In this document: positions 43,903-55,505 of the stretch, piece after piece
Numbering within the stretch: position 1 is the first letter of the stretch
Layout: each line of letters begins with the position of its first letter
Assembly (NCBI GenBank): GCA_022419385.1
Contig: JAJUBI010000003.1
Coordinates: 1,984,001 to 2,048,000 of the forward strand
Origin: Paraconiothyrium sp. Pb-2020
Lineage: Eukaryota > Ascomycota > Dothideomycetes > Pleosporales > Didymosphaeriaceae
DNA length: 64,000 bases
Direction: 5' to 3'
The notes under the pieces: model-generated
Databases searched by the model: none
What the model saw: only the letters and a program-made list of their open reading frames with translations
What the model was told of the DNA's origin: nothing
Program-made: the position numbers and the translations under genes

Positions 43903-46221
43903 ATGGCCATTACTGGTGTATATAGCAACCTAGGGGCGAATAATGTTGAACCGTGCACATACATCGCAACTCTCCAGTCCCAGGACTCCTTGTCCTTCCC
44001 TGCAGGATCGGCATTCGACTGCTTGAATTCAGTACCAGTGGACGTGGAAGGCGACAAAAAGCTTATCGACGAATTGAAGATCGCATGGCAATGGCATTCT
44101 GACCTCACTTGGCTCAAAAACCCGCCTGTCGGTTGGGAAGACGGCTCACTAGATCTCATCGCTGAGCTGGACCAGATCAAGAACAATCTAGAAAGTTTCG
44201 AGAGCGAATTCCAGGTGCAACTGGCCATCCAGAAGATCACGGTGCGCTCCGGTGACTACCATCTTAACAACGTTCCGGATATATTGCAGGTATTCCACTG
44301 GCGAAGGACTGTCAGTCTCGTAGCATTATCCAAAGATGGCGTGGCAATGCCGAAGCTCTACGTGGTTTTCGATGCGCTGAAGGTCGCAGGTGGAATCATC
44401 ACCCAGTACAAGATCCCGGATGTCTTGAAGATCAACAACAACAACGAGGCTTGGCCGTACCTTGAGAACCTCGCGCAATGGGAGCAGTACCGTGACACCG
44501 ACGGCCGACTCAATAGCCTCTGGGCCAAAGGTGATACTCTCACGCCCGGTGCTTTCATGGCCCAGTCTCGATTTGACGGTGCTGGGACAAACATTACCTT
44601 CGCCAACGCGACAATTATCAAGTTCATAAACACGGCGCGGACAGATGAAGATTTTACAGACGTAAGGGACGGCACATCCTTCTACGAGAAGTTCTGTCAC
44701 GGAGACATCTTCGGTGCGCATGCCGGCGACAACGATGAGGGTATCTGGAAGCCGCAGTATAAGGGCAAGCTTGGAGAAGCGGCTGTAATTCCAAAGGGTG
44801 AGTACTACAGCAGCTGACTACACAAGCGCGAGACTGTGCCTGCACGCTTCCCCGAACCAATCGTTCATGCCACTAGCGGCGCTGTCGCCGGGTACTTCTT
44901 AGAGGGCGAAGGCTACAACGACGTCGCGGTCCTCAAGATCATCACATTCGACCCCAAAAACGACGAATACGGTCTCGAGTTTCAAGAAGTGATTTCCCAA
45001 TTTCTCAGGCTGTGTCAGACTGCAGGAAAGAACCGTCTCATCATGAATCTGCGCGAGAATGGTGGAGGCTCTGTACAGCTGTTACTTGATACCTTCAGGC
45101 AATTGTTCCCTCACAGAAACCTTTAGCAAGGCTTACGGTATCGGGCTAATCCGCACCTCAAGCTCATCGGCGACGCTGTGAGCGAGATCTATAGCAACGA
45201 CACGATGCATGACTACTACAAGGAGATGTGGAATGGGATCATCAACGAGCACTACCGGTATTGGGGCTATTCGCACTTCTTGGATGCTCAGGACAAGGAC
45301 TTTGAGAGTCGGAAACAGCTCAAGGGCCCGGAGCTGTTCCACGATAATCAGTACACGATGACGATGACATACAATGTAAGTGCATTCCTCCCGGAGCCGT
45401 AAATTCATAGCGATACTTATTGATTGTCGCAGCTGTCCAACGAGGACGACGTCTCAGTCCGCTACGGCAGTTTCAAATTTACCGATCCCGCCAACCGCGA
45501 GACAATCTTCAATCACACTGAAATCGTCATGTTTACTGATGCCCCCTGGGTCGGCCTGCGCTTCCATCCTTGAAGAACTTAAAAACAACGCTGGCATCCG
45601 CTCTGTGACCGTCGGCGACCGCGACACCGAGGGCCCCATCCAAGCCGTTGCCCGCACGAAAGGCGGCGAAGTCATTCCGCTGCATCGAGCAAGCAGATCA
45701 CATGCGGAACATCTCACGCACCTTCGACCTCAAGGCGTACCCTGCGCACGAAGCCACCCTAGATGAGTTGATTGGCACGCCGGAGCTGCAAAAGCGCGCC
45801 GGCCGCGGCATGACGCGACTCCAAATGCAGCTGGAGATGCGAAAGGGAGACAAAACCTCTAAGCCGCTCTAGTACATCTACGAAGCTGCCGATTGCAGAA
45901 TCTTCTACACTCATGACAGCTTTGCGGATCCGGATAATGCATGGAAACAGGTTTGGGATGCGTTCCTAGAGCCGGAGAATAAGTGTGAAAGGTTCTACGG
46001 GGCATAAGAGTAGTATTAGTGGGGGCTTTGTGCCATATGGGCCTTGTGCCCTGAAGCATGAGGACCTGCCTGTGCCACAAAGCAAGGGGACGAATGATAC
46101 GAGTGAAGTGGTGGACCAGAAGAGTCCAACGCCGACGGAATATGAAGGCACGGGACGTAGGATGGGTGCGTCCGTTATGGCGATGTGCGTGACAGTTGCT
46201 GTAATAATGGCGCAGTCGTGA
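43903..46221 (+). pseudogene. Decayed S41-family (CPAF-like) peptidase-type gene, 5' truncated
   Basis: The frame begins within the usual N-terminal part (EPCTYIATL...AFDCLNSVPV) and no signal peptide precedes it, although the family has one. It then matches the fungal S41-like proteins through PPVGWEDGSLDLIAELDQI, GDIFGAHAG, a central GYFLEGEGYNDVAVLKI, and LIMNLRENGGGSVQLLLDTF. Stops fall in frame at 44815-44817 and 45124-45126. One intact-looking intron lies at 45375-45431. Frame changes follow near 45540, where the serine region would be (SACASILEELKNNAG). The tail around 45985-46221 still encodes a GPI-like end (SVMAMCVTVAVIMAQS). The family is secreted and protease-like, but few members are tested. 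The damage rules out a functional product. Confidence 0.78.
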
Positions 46222-46953
46222 GAGATTAAGAATAGTTGCTCGTGGCCTTTGGACGGACGTAGTCTATGCAAAAAGATAATTTGGTAACCTATCATCGTCG
46301 TCTGCTGTTACGGGTTCGTGACTTTGTCCCTTTCTTACACATGCTAGCGGCCTCGGGTCGATTCGTCGTAACACGCTTTCGTGATCCTACCGAGTTTTTC
46401 TCCTAGTCACGGACAGGCAGAGGCATGCCCAGTCTCGTGACGGTCAGGTAGAGTCGGTGTAATATTCAATATCTACTTACGGTACTGCCCTACTTCTTCA
46501 GGTAAGTTTTGTGGCCGTGTTGGGCATTGAAGCTGGCGATAACGATATTATCTCACCAATCAGTACACTATACTGTTGTACGAAACTCTTCTCACCTGCC
46601 ATGTTAGGTCGATTTGAAATTGTTTCGAATGAATCCGCTCCATGATTGAGGCATGAGGACTCCCGGGATTACGTATCGTTCGATATCTTGTTCGGGGAGT
46701 TGGAGCAAAGGCTCCGAATAGACCCGCTCCGTATCATCACGGACGCCTGACCTCACTGCACGCTGGACCTGATCGCGAGATCGTCCCTCATTGATTGCGA
46801 CGCGCATCCACCCTATTTTACTTTGCTTGTACTGGCCTTCGCCTGCTCAATCCATCCGCTCTCTTCTCCCCACTCATTGGCCTTGCGCGCAGTACCGGGC
46901 GTCGCTAAGCGCTCGCCGCTAAATAACCTTACAATACACCCTACACAACTAAT
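46222..46953. other. Intergenic
   Basis: No gene recognised; the right end is the MIC12 promoter. Confidence 0.45.
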
Positions 46954-47346
46954 ATGGGCTTCACGACCGGCTTCGTAAGTGCTTGCGGCGACATTTCCGA
47001 GGCCAATAGATCTATCTAACGCATTGTACAGCTAGGGGGCTTCACCCTGACTGCCTCAGTGCTCTACCTTACCATATCGCTCCACACGAGAAACCGCATC
47101 ACACAAGCCGCACTTCTGCGCCAACAACAAAACGTCCTGAAGAACGTAGTCGAACCGGAACCGCCAGCTCCGGAACCGGTAGCGCGTATTGTTCCCGCGG
47201 GATTGTCAGAGATGGCGAAGGACAGGTGGAATAGCGCTCTAGAGACAGGCTTGAAGGGTGTCTACGAGACCGATTGGAGAAGAGTCAGAGAAAGTGCAGA
47301 GGATAGGGTGAGTGCCGTTGTGCAGAAGATCAGGGAACAAAAATAG
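46954..47346 (+). CDS. MIC12: MICOS complex subunit MIC12-like protein
   Basis: Exons 46954-46974 (only seven codons) and 47032-47346 give 111 residues. The 57-bp intron has GTAAGT, a CTAAC branch and ACAG. The first residues MGFTTGF join to LGGFTLTASVLYLTISLHTRNR, a single membrane helix with a Gly-rich face, followed by QAALLRQQQNVLKN and a Pro-rich linker. The C-terminal half is an amphipathic helix (MAKDRWNSALETGLKGVYET). This order matches fungal Mic12/Aim5, a small inner-membrane protein of the MICOS complex at crista junctions. The tiny first exon hides the true start. Confidence 0.82.
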
Positions 47347-47743
47347 ATGTGCAGGGCTACGGCTACTGCGGACGCGATTATGTGTATAGATTGTGGGCAG
47401 GTGAGCGGCGATACCCTTCTCAGCAACGCTGAGTTATGAGGCCGACTGGCAGATTAAATTTCGGGCGCTGCCTTCGATTGTATGGCTTTCGGCTGGATTC
47501 CCGCGTTTTCTATTGATGCTTTGCGACTTTGTACGTGCTCTTCCCTTCCGCGTGCCTGTTTATCCGTCACTTTCACTTCCTTTTTGCGTGTCACCGTGAC
47601 AACGCAGGTACTATTGTTTCTATCACAACGGACTCCCTCGCAGCCGCCCACTCGTACTTAGACGTGCCCCGCCTTATCACTATAACTAACACCACCATTT
47701 CGAACGTCGCAACACCACTCCGCCCCGCTCTCTCTTGCCCGCG
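47347..47743. other. Intergenic, upstream of the Pro/Gln-rich gene
   Basis: No gene seen. The last 200 bases are rich in C and T and probably form the promoter and leader of the next gene. Confidence 0.45.
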
Positions 47744-50700
47744 ATGGCGTCACACGGAAAGGTTCTCGACTTATTCGATGACCGCTACCTTAATCTGCAG
47801 GATGTATCTGGCAATGTGGAGCCGTTTCCCTCGCTCGTGCCGTACGAGCAGTACGTTCAAAACATACTCGTTTACCGAATCGACACCAATCATGAAGTTT
47901 ATATGGCGCTGCTTCAGGATTTTACCGACCGTTACGCACGGAGCGCACAGCTTGAGCGCAAAGAGGCCTGGACCTGGTGTGTGCAATGGGAGGTGGAGAA
48001 GCCTAACGCAGATGCGCCCTGTACGCCTGCGGCGAAGAAACCACGCCTAGACCCTCTATCCTCCATGGCGCAAGCCAATGAGCTTCCACTGCAAAAATCG
48101 CCCGCGTACACCAAGATCGAGCGTCGTTTGCTCCACCCTGATCTGTTTCAGGAGGAAGACATGTTACGGATCCTCATCGACATCGTGCAGGTCGACAGCA
48201 AGCTTGTGCCCAACTACATTGAGTTCCTCTACCAATGGATCGACTACTATGAAGGCGGCGGTCGGGCTCTGAAAGCTGCGCTCCGCATGGAGATCCCGAG
48301 CTTGTGGCTTTTCGAATACCACCCGCTTCCGTTGTTCGATAACGACAGCAAAAACTTGGAAGAGTACGGTCTTGGCAAAGCTGCAGAAGAGATGGGTGAA
48401 AGGTTTACGAAACGCAAAAAGCCACTAGCCTTGGAAGAAATGGAACGGTTGACGGAACAGAGTGAGCGCCTGGAGTATCGGGAGGTCAAGTTTGGCATCC
48501 AACGACCGATTAATCTAAACGGCAAACCTCTCCCACCGCTGATCAATGTTCCCTACGATTATAAAAAGCGCCAGCAGTACTACGCGGCGTGCTTTAAGAA
48601 CCGACAGCGTGCGTTCTGGTTGTTACAGGAGGCTGGAGTCACAGCGAGACAGATTGCGAACTATAAGAAGCTCCAGCCCATGAGCCCGAAGGATACTCCT
48701 GAGAACATAAACGGAAATGGCTGGCTCAATTACTACAAAGAGGAGCCTTGCGCTCATGCGGTGTTCTTGGACAATCAACGCATGAAGGAGCTTGGTGAGA
48801 AGCAACGCGAGATTGCCATCAGTAATCGACTAGCAGAGGAAGCAGGGATGGCTGCAACGACCACTACAGTGAATGCAAATTCCCTTCTTCCACCAGCTCT
48901 TATCCCACCAACTCCAGGACTGCCACCTCCAGTGACTTCAGGCCGTCCCGACCAGGTCGTTGCATGGCTAGCGAGGGTGAAGGCTATGGTCAACAAGGAC
49001 CGTGACCCTCCTGTTAAGGCCGTTCCTCCGCCGGTATTTGGAAAACCGAAGTCTAAGGTTTTCAAGCATGCTATCGCACGTCCTCCGCCAACGCGTACTC
49101 GATGGGAGAATCCTAGTGATGAAGATACGGACAATGACGACGGAGATGATGATGACTATAGTAATTCGGACGACATCGACCCAGATGAGCGTGAACAAGA
49201 GAGCAACGATGCCATGGATACAACTTCTGATCCAGCTCCTCCACAATCTCCGCCAACCTCTCATCAACCGAATCCACTGCCACCACCTCGTCCTCCTGCA
49301 TACCCGAACATTTCAGCCTACTTAGGAAGTCTTGACAATACCCAAATAGCCAGCCTCATGCCACTGTTGAACCCACAGGCACAAGCAGCTATACGTAGGA
49401 ACAACCCGGAATTGTTTACGCAGACTCGGGTGCCACAACAGCCTACAATGGGTGGAGGGATGCAGTTTCCAGTGCTTGGTCCCACCAATGGAACGTCTAC
49501 AGAAGTGGGACTTCAACCCCCGTCCTCTCCAAACCTTGGTCCAGCTCCTCCTCCGTCGACCCCACAGTCACATACACAGCTGTTCCTGCAGATATTGGCG
49601 CAGATGCAGTCGCCTCATCTTCCTGCGGCTGCCCATGATAGTGCCCCTGATTCTCCGATGAGTTCATATTTACAGGCACAGAACTACTTGCAGCAAGTGC
49701 AGATGCAATCGCAGGCGCGCTTTCCGCCTCTATCTCCGACGGAAGCTGCAATGCAGGCCGCTGCCCAGTCGAACCCGCCGTCGGGATACGGTAGACCACC
49801 GCTCTCCAGCGCATACACTTTAGATACGGGATCATTGCAACCACAAACGCAGCAGACTGCTGTTTCTTCCGGCGTGGCTCAAGATACGAGCAGCCTGTCC
49901 CAGCAGCGTTCTCTAATCAGTATGATGGCGACACCTTTTCTGCAGCAAGCTAGTAGGGACAGTCAAAGTGCACAAGGAACCAACGCAAGAGCTGGATATC
50001 TTCTTGACACTCAACATGCTCAATCCGAAACTGCACCAATTCATGGCCATCGGGAAAATGGACGCTTACAAAACTCTTCATTGTCTCCTCCGAGCAATAT
50101 CCCAGCGATTGTAGTCACGCAACCGCAGACTGGAAGTCCAGTGCAGGGCAATGATGTTCCGCGAGCAATCTCACCAGCGCTGCAAGCTCTTCTTCAATCT
50201 AGTCGGAACGTTGCTCTAACTACAATGGCTGCGCAAGGTCAAAATTCATTAGGACAAATCTCACCAGGCCAGAACCAAGGACCATCGACTCTACCTCAGC
50301 CCGCACCAAGTACTCCAGCCTCGCGATTGCTACCAATTCCGGACGAGTACAGTTTCCCTCGAAGTCCAGCCGTAACGTCATTTGCACATATGATGCAGGC
50401 ATCCAACCGTGCTCCCCCACCTCCCAATCTAGCCTTCCAACTGTCCCAACCTCTTCAACTCGCACCTTCTTCAGCAGGGCTCAATCGTAGTGTTCCTTCG
50501 CTCATGACTCCCTTGGCCGGCCTCACCGGTAACCTCTCGCTCGCCTCTCCTCGAACCGGCTCTTTCCATGCAACATCGCCCCAACCTGGTTCCCTTCAAG
50601 CTACCTCTCCCCAAGCCTCCTCACCTCACGGCATACCAATCCAGATCTACCTCCCAAAAATCGTAATAGGGCACGACAGCAACTTTGCAGGAGCTACAGA

Positions 50701-50953
50701 TTGTCTGATCCTAGGCTACACACATCAAGGAACAGGAATTCTTAAACTGTCAAAAGCAATCTTCTTCCCGACCTCCATCTGGGAGAACATGCTGCGGCGC
50801 GTCCAACGCTCGCACGCCGTCGTGCTCGAAACCTACGCCCCGCCACCAAACCACCCGCGCTACGCTGCAGGAAAGGGGACGTTGAGAAACCCAGACGATG
50901 TGGATGGCCCGCATAAATTCGTGTACGACAAGGTGGCGCAGGTCTTCGGCTGA
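47744..50953 (+). CDS. Large Pro/Gln/Ser-rich protein of unknown function
   Basis: A single long frame of 1069 residues from ATG 47744. Residues 1-400 look folded: a start with VLDLFDDRYLNLQDVSG, then WTWCVQWEVEK, a helical block IERRLLHPDLFQEEDMLRIL, and RAFWLLQEAGVTARQIANYK. An acidic patch (residues about 465-490) of Asp, Glu and Ser follows Pro-rich segments. Residues 500-970 are low complexity, mainly Pro, Gln, Ser and Ala, as in transcription cofactors. The last 90 residues are again ordered (KIVIGHDSNFAGATDCLIL). A nuclear or regulatory role is a guess from composition only. The stop at 50951-50953 may not be the real end: a frame at 51126-51263 encodes a highly charged GLSEEEMAEKERRRREIDEL segment that could be a spliced last exon. 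Confidence 0.7.
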   Translation: MASHGKVLDLFDDRYLNLQDVSGNVEPFPSLVPYEQYVQNILVYRIDTNHEVYMALLQDFTDRYARSAQLERKEAWTWCVQWEVEKPNADAPCTPAAKKPRLDPLSSMAQANELPLQKSPAYTKIERRLLHPDLFQEEDMLRILIDIVQVDSKLVPNYIEFLYQWIDYYEGGGRALKAALRMEIPSLWLFEYHPLPLFDNDSKNLEEYGLGKAAEEMGERFTKRKKPLALEEMERLTEQSERLEYREVKFGIQRPINLNGKPLPPLINVPYDYKKRQQYYAACFKNRQRAFWLLQEAGVTARQIANYKKLQPMSPKDTPENINGNGWLNYYKEEPCAHAVFLDNQRMKELGEKQREIAISNRLAEEAGMAATTTTVNANSLLPPALIPPTPGLPPPVTSGRPDQVVAWLARVKAMVNKDRDPPVKAVPPPVFGKPKSKVFKHAIARPPPTRTRWENPSDEDTDNDDGDDDDYSNSDDIDPDEREQESNDAMDTTSDPAPPQSPPTSHQPNPLPPPRPPAYPNISAYLGSLDNTQIASLMPLLNPQAQAAIRRNNPELFTQTRVPQQPTMGGGMQFPVLGPTNGTSTEVGLQPPSSPNLGPAPPPSTPQSHTQLFLQILAQMQSPHLPAAAHDSAPDSPMSSYLQAQNYLQQVQMQSQARFPPLSPTEAAMQAAAQSNPPSGYGRPPLSSAYTLDTGSLQPQTQQTAVSSGVAQDTSSLSQQRSLISMMATPFLQQASRDSQSAQGTNARAGYLLDTQHAQSETAPIHGHRENGRLQNSSLSPPSNIPAIVVTQPQTGSPVQGNDVPRAISPALQALLQSSRNVALTTMAAQGQNSLGQISPGQNQGPSTLPQPAPSTPASRLLPIPDEYSFPRSPAVTSFAHMMQASNRAPPPPNLAFQLSQPLQLAPSSAGLNRSVPSLMTPLAGLTGNLSLASPRTGSFHATSPQPGSLQATSPQASSPHGIPIQIYLPKIVIGHDSNFAGATDCLILGYTHQGTGILKLSKAIFFPTSIWENMLRRVQRSHAVVLETYAPPPNHPRYAAGKGTLRNPDDVDGPHKFVYDKVAQVFG

Positions 50954-52810
50954 TGACGGGGTGTGCGGTGAGGGAGGAGGAGGTCACGAAGAGGTGGAGG
51001 GTGAGTCCTGGGCCGATGACCGCGAGAGAGAGGGGAAGTGTGTGGGAGGGGTGGGGGTGTTACGTGGATACAGCGGTGGACATGGGGTACGAGGAGAGGC
51101 AAGGTCCGGGCGCGTTCATTCAAAGAGTTTGGATGGCAGGAGAGGGTTTGGACTTTCCGAGGAAGAGATGGCGGAGAAAGAAAGGAGGAGGCGCGAGATT
51201 GATGAGTTGCTTGCTGAGGAGGAGGAGGATGTTAGTGACGAGGGCGAAGAGATGGAGGAGTGAAGGCTAACCTCTCCACTTGAGCTTGCGGATGGACGAG
51301 AGGGGTTGGGTCTCGGAACTGGCACGAAGAACAGTACCGAACGACCTAACGGGCATCGTGAGTGGAGCATCTTAAGGTAGAAAGCTTGGTTTCCGCCCTA
51401 GTTGAAGACTAGTAGCTAAGTGGGTTCCTTGGGGTCCTACAATGTTCTCACGCATCTGGGTATTTGTACTTGTGCCCGTTCCATTTGACTACCTTGCAGA
51501 ACTTCTACTGACAGAAACTTGCTCTTGTAAAGGCGTTGAAATATATTAGGTTTGTATAATGTGTCGTAATAAAGGCGTTATGGGGTACTTTTAGGTATAG
51601 AGTAATACAAAGAGTAACATACGGATACCCTTCGATCGGAAGCAGGAGATGATGGCATGCTCTCAACCTCTCCCTCGGCACAATCGTAGGTACCTCATCG
51701 AGAGATTCATACTCACACATCCCGCTGTACAATCTTTCGCTGACTGCGGAGACCTACTTAGTGGCTCGATCGGCCGCGTAAACATAGCCTTGAAAGCGCT
51801 CGGGATGCTGGTGTTCATCTCCGCGGCGCATGTTCTGATCCTTACCATCGCGCTGAAAATAATGACGAGGCGTGCGACGACGACTTGAAGGGAGGAGATA
51901 GGGTGTCTCGATCTCTTTAGGCGTTTCGAGTCTTGAGACTCACGAGTTGAATCTGTGTACTAGAGGCGCGAGTCATGATCAAGAGGTTTGCGGTTGTGCA
52001 TGCATCCCGACTTATGCAATTCTTTCCGCGACTAACGGATTACTCTAGGATGAGTGGCATATCGTCTATAATAGCTCTCAGAAGCGTGGATATTGCCTGA
52101 GGCAAACTGTGAAGGGCGCCCTCTAGACGCAGGCCTGCGAAGGCTGATCGCAGCGTTGTATCACAGGGTCCTCCACCACTGTTGCAGCAACCTGCCGCTC
52201 TGGTAGCGAGGGCGAGCGTATCGTCGCACATGTTCATACTCTCACGGTTGAGAGGCGAGACTTGGAGACGAAGTGGACGCGGCGGAGGCCAAGTTCGCCT
52301 CCGAAAGCGGTTGGTCAGCGGCGCTACTTCCGTCCTGGCTCCCGGCGGTTTGAGCTCCTGCAGTTCACTCTCACCTCCACCTCGGATGGCTCCTCAATCC
52401 AATCAGCAGTGCTCCCGCAGCTGAAGCAAACCCGGCAGAGCAATCTGCCTAATGTCGATATGGAATGGACGTGTGCCAAGGAGCGACGCCGTGCTCATTC
52501 CCACCTACCCACCTCTTCGCCCTAAAGACGTGCTCCGGACTGACGCGCTTCCTCCCGTCTGCTGATACACCAGAGCCCCTTCTGTCGCAGCTGTTCGCGC
52601 TTGTCTCCTTGTACGCCGCATGTTGATAGCTCGTGGTGTTACCGCCGTAGAGTAAGCGCCGGGCCCTCGTGCAGCCATCAGACCTCATACCAACCACCTC
52701 CGCGCGCTTGGTCTTTTGTCTATTTTACACCATCATCGACGCGTGTATATCGTCGCGACCGCATTTCTAATCACTGGGAAGCTACGCGACTCTATTCGCA
52801 ACCCAGCATC
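50954..52810. other. Gene-free stretch (possible last exon of the preceding gene at its left end)
   Basis: The first 310 bases are purine-rich and may include a C-terminal exon ending at 51263. The remainder shows only short frames, including a minus frame (52237-52040) without known relatives. No gene is supported. Confidence 0.4.
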
Positions 52811-53641
52811 ATGGTGGAGCTGCGCAAGCGCAAGACGCCCCCTCCCGCGCCCGTGCGTCCAGCGAAAAAGGAGAAGAAGGCGCCCAAGTCCAAGGTAGAG
52901 AAGGTTAAAGAAGTCATCAAAGAAAAGGTCGGAGCCGTGAAGGGCTTCTCTGGCAAAACCAACGGCGAACCCTCCGGAGGATCTATTGTCCCTGCGACCG
53001 GCGCAATTGCTCCCAAGGTCGGTGACACCATCACCCTCACCAGCTTCGGTGGCGACGTCGAAACCCATGACGGAACCAAGACCACGCTCGCGAAGCTAGT
53101 GGATGAGAGCAAGAGCGGTGTCGTGCTCTTCACATACCCTAAGGCTTCCACACCTGGATGTGAGTGCGCACCTCAAGCACGCTGAGTGCGCGTCGCGCTG
53201 ACCAGTCATTACACAGGTACTAAGCAGGCTTGCCTCTTCCGCGACTCGTACGAGCCCTTGACCGTAGGCGGTCTCTCAGTTTACGGATTGTCCACCGACA
53301 CTCCAAAGTCGAACACTACCTTTAAGACTAAGCAGAACCTGCCTTACCCGCTTCTATGTGATCCTTCCCAGTCGCTCATCTCGGCTATTGGCTTGAAGGG
53401 ACCGAAGAGTGCTAAGCGTGGTGTCTTCGTGGTGGACAAGACTGGCAAGGTTCTTGCGGCCGAGCCAGGAAGCCCTGACGGAACAGTTGCCGTGGTCAAG
53501 AAGATCGTGGATGGGAGCACTACTGCTGATGAGGCGAATGCGCCCCCGCTCACAGTTGGTGCGGGCAAGGACGGTGACGACGCAGAGATCGCGAAGACAG
53601 CCAGCGAAGTAGCAGATACCGCCGCAAAGGTTGATGCTTGA
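52811..53641 (+). CDS. PrxQ/BCP-type peroxiredoxin (Dot5-like, probably nuclear)
   Basis: Exons 52811-53159 and 53217-53641 give 257 residues. The N-terminus (residues 1-50) is very basic with PVRPAKKEKKAPKSK, fitting a nuclear signal. The AhpC/TSA domain starts near KVGDTITLTSFGGD. The intron splits the codon of the peroxidatic cysteine: splicing makes TPGCTKQAC, with Cys117 and Cys122 five residues apart, as in PrxQ enzymes. GVFVVDKTGKVL and the final helix complete the fold. Such enzymes reduce hydrogen peroxide and alkyl peroxides with thioredoxin. The C-terminal Ala/Asp-rich tail is extra. Regulation is not visible. Confidence 0.92.
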
Positions 53642-55505
53642 GTGCTCAATCATCCTGCTGGTCGCACGTTTTCCATATAACTGTTTAGCCACGAATCCCG
53701 GTTGGCGTTGGTATGTTCGGTAAATAGGTCTTCGTAGGCTACTTGATCATGCAATCAATTGGAAGTCGTCTGCGTTATCAACTGTCATTAGATACCCTAC
53801 GACGTTAGGTCCCTTCCGTCCTTAGCTCCAATCAATGAGACCCTGATAGTGTTCGAACTATACTGAATCAGTGCCTCTAGATTCCCTTTTGCTAAAAAGA
53901 AAAACACTTATGAACATCAAAACTAGCTTCGGGTAAACTACATGAAATGGAGGCGCTTGCAGAATAGAACTTGGTCCATGTCGAATGCTGCATCCGTCTT
54001 TTCATGAACCTCGACAACAGCACTGCCACCGCCTGATGAAAGGAACGCGCCTTGTAATGATCGGATGGCTTCTTGAAAGTTCACCCTTTTCCAGTTCATC
54101 TTCCTTCCTGCACAGCTACCGAGGCAAAACTCTTGGGAAACATGGATTTCCTAACGCTCAACGTGACTAGGGGTGTTTCTGAACTTGCAGTGATACACGG
54201 ACCCTCGCCTCAATTCTAGAGGAGGTCTCTGTGCTGTGGAATCAATGACCTGTTTTGGTGGCTTTAAAGGGCTGGCTTTGTCTACGATCTCTTTTCTCTT
54301 CTACACAACTCCTGAGGCAGGAGCTTACTAGAATTACGGTAAGGGATTGCGTATGAAGATCAGTATCTTGGTCTACACTCACCATGGCACTTGTTTCAGT
54401 CGGAATTGTGACATGCCCAAACAAACGCCAACCTTTCCTTATAAAGGGTGTATCCAGAATCCACAATGACCGCATTCTATGTTTCTGTTAGTCCCCAAAG
54501 GCAACACTCGGCGGCTAAGCCAGTGGAACCTGGCACACTAATCTGACAGCCTTATAGTTACAACCACGTCCGCACCAACCGTTGTGCTCTACGCAACTCG
54601 CAGGCAGACATTGATTGAATTCTACCACAGACATGGAACCCAGAGCAGCACCTTCTTCTCCCGATGTTAGTTTTATGGCTCTAAGATGGATTGGCAGCCC
54701 AATTTATAGTGCACCAAAACATTGCCTGGGCCGTAGTCATGGCGTTGCTCAGTGCCCTCACAGCACTAACGTTCAGATCTTACAAACTACGCGCACAGAA
54801 GATTCATATTGGATCGCTCCCGGTTTCTCCAAAATCTTATCATACGAGAATTGAGTGCTAGCAAGCTGTGTTGATACTTGTCACGTCGAACGCAGGGGTA
54901 CGTCGAAAGCCCAAGTCTTCTCAGATCATCTTTCGATATGTCCTTTCCATCGGAGCCAACATAAGCTCCGACGCATGCGGTATAAAAGACATCAGTGTGT
55001 CATAGTCGTCGTCGGGGATGGTGGCTTAGAGATGTGGCTCAACCGACTATCAGTTAGTAATACACAAACAAGGACATTACTCCATCCAGTAAGTGATGTA
55101 AACAAGAGTATTATTTTAAGTCTTCATTGACCAGTGAGGCCGTCGCTGTCATTCACCCAAACACAAAGCCACAAAAGCCGCTCTACTATCGTAGACCCCG
55201 TCGCTCCCCATCCACTCATTCACAGGCTCATGATGCTCAAACCCATGCTCCTTACGCCAGAGCGGATATCGTAAACAGGATGCTGAAGAGTGTGCAAATA
55301 TTGATGCTCACTATAGACCTATCAAAGCCATGGGTGGCTTCTGGTCCACTGTAAGTTCCAGTTTGCTACGCGCGGTGTTTGGTCGACAGATATTCTAATG
55401 ACGGTCTTCTCATCTGAATTATACAAGCCCCAGTCCACCATGAACGGACTGTACTTGCAGCCAACGGGAATCAATTTGATGAGGTATCAACGTTGTGTTA
55501 TCGTA
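53642..55505. other. Gene-free stretch of 1.9 kb
   Basis: Frames such as 54615-54854 and 55127-55354 are open but match nothing I know and have no convincing splice partners. Nothing else stands out. Confidence 0.4.
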
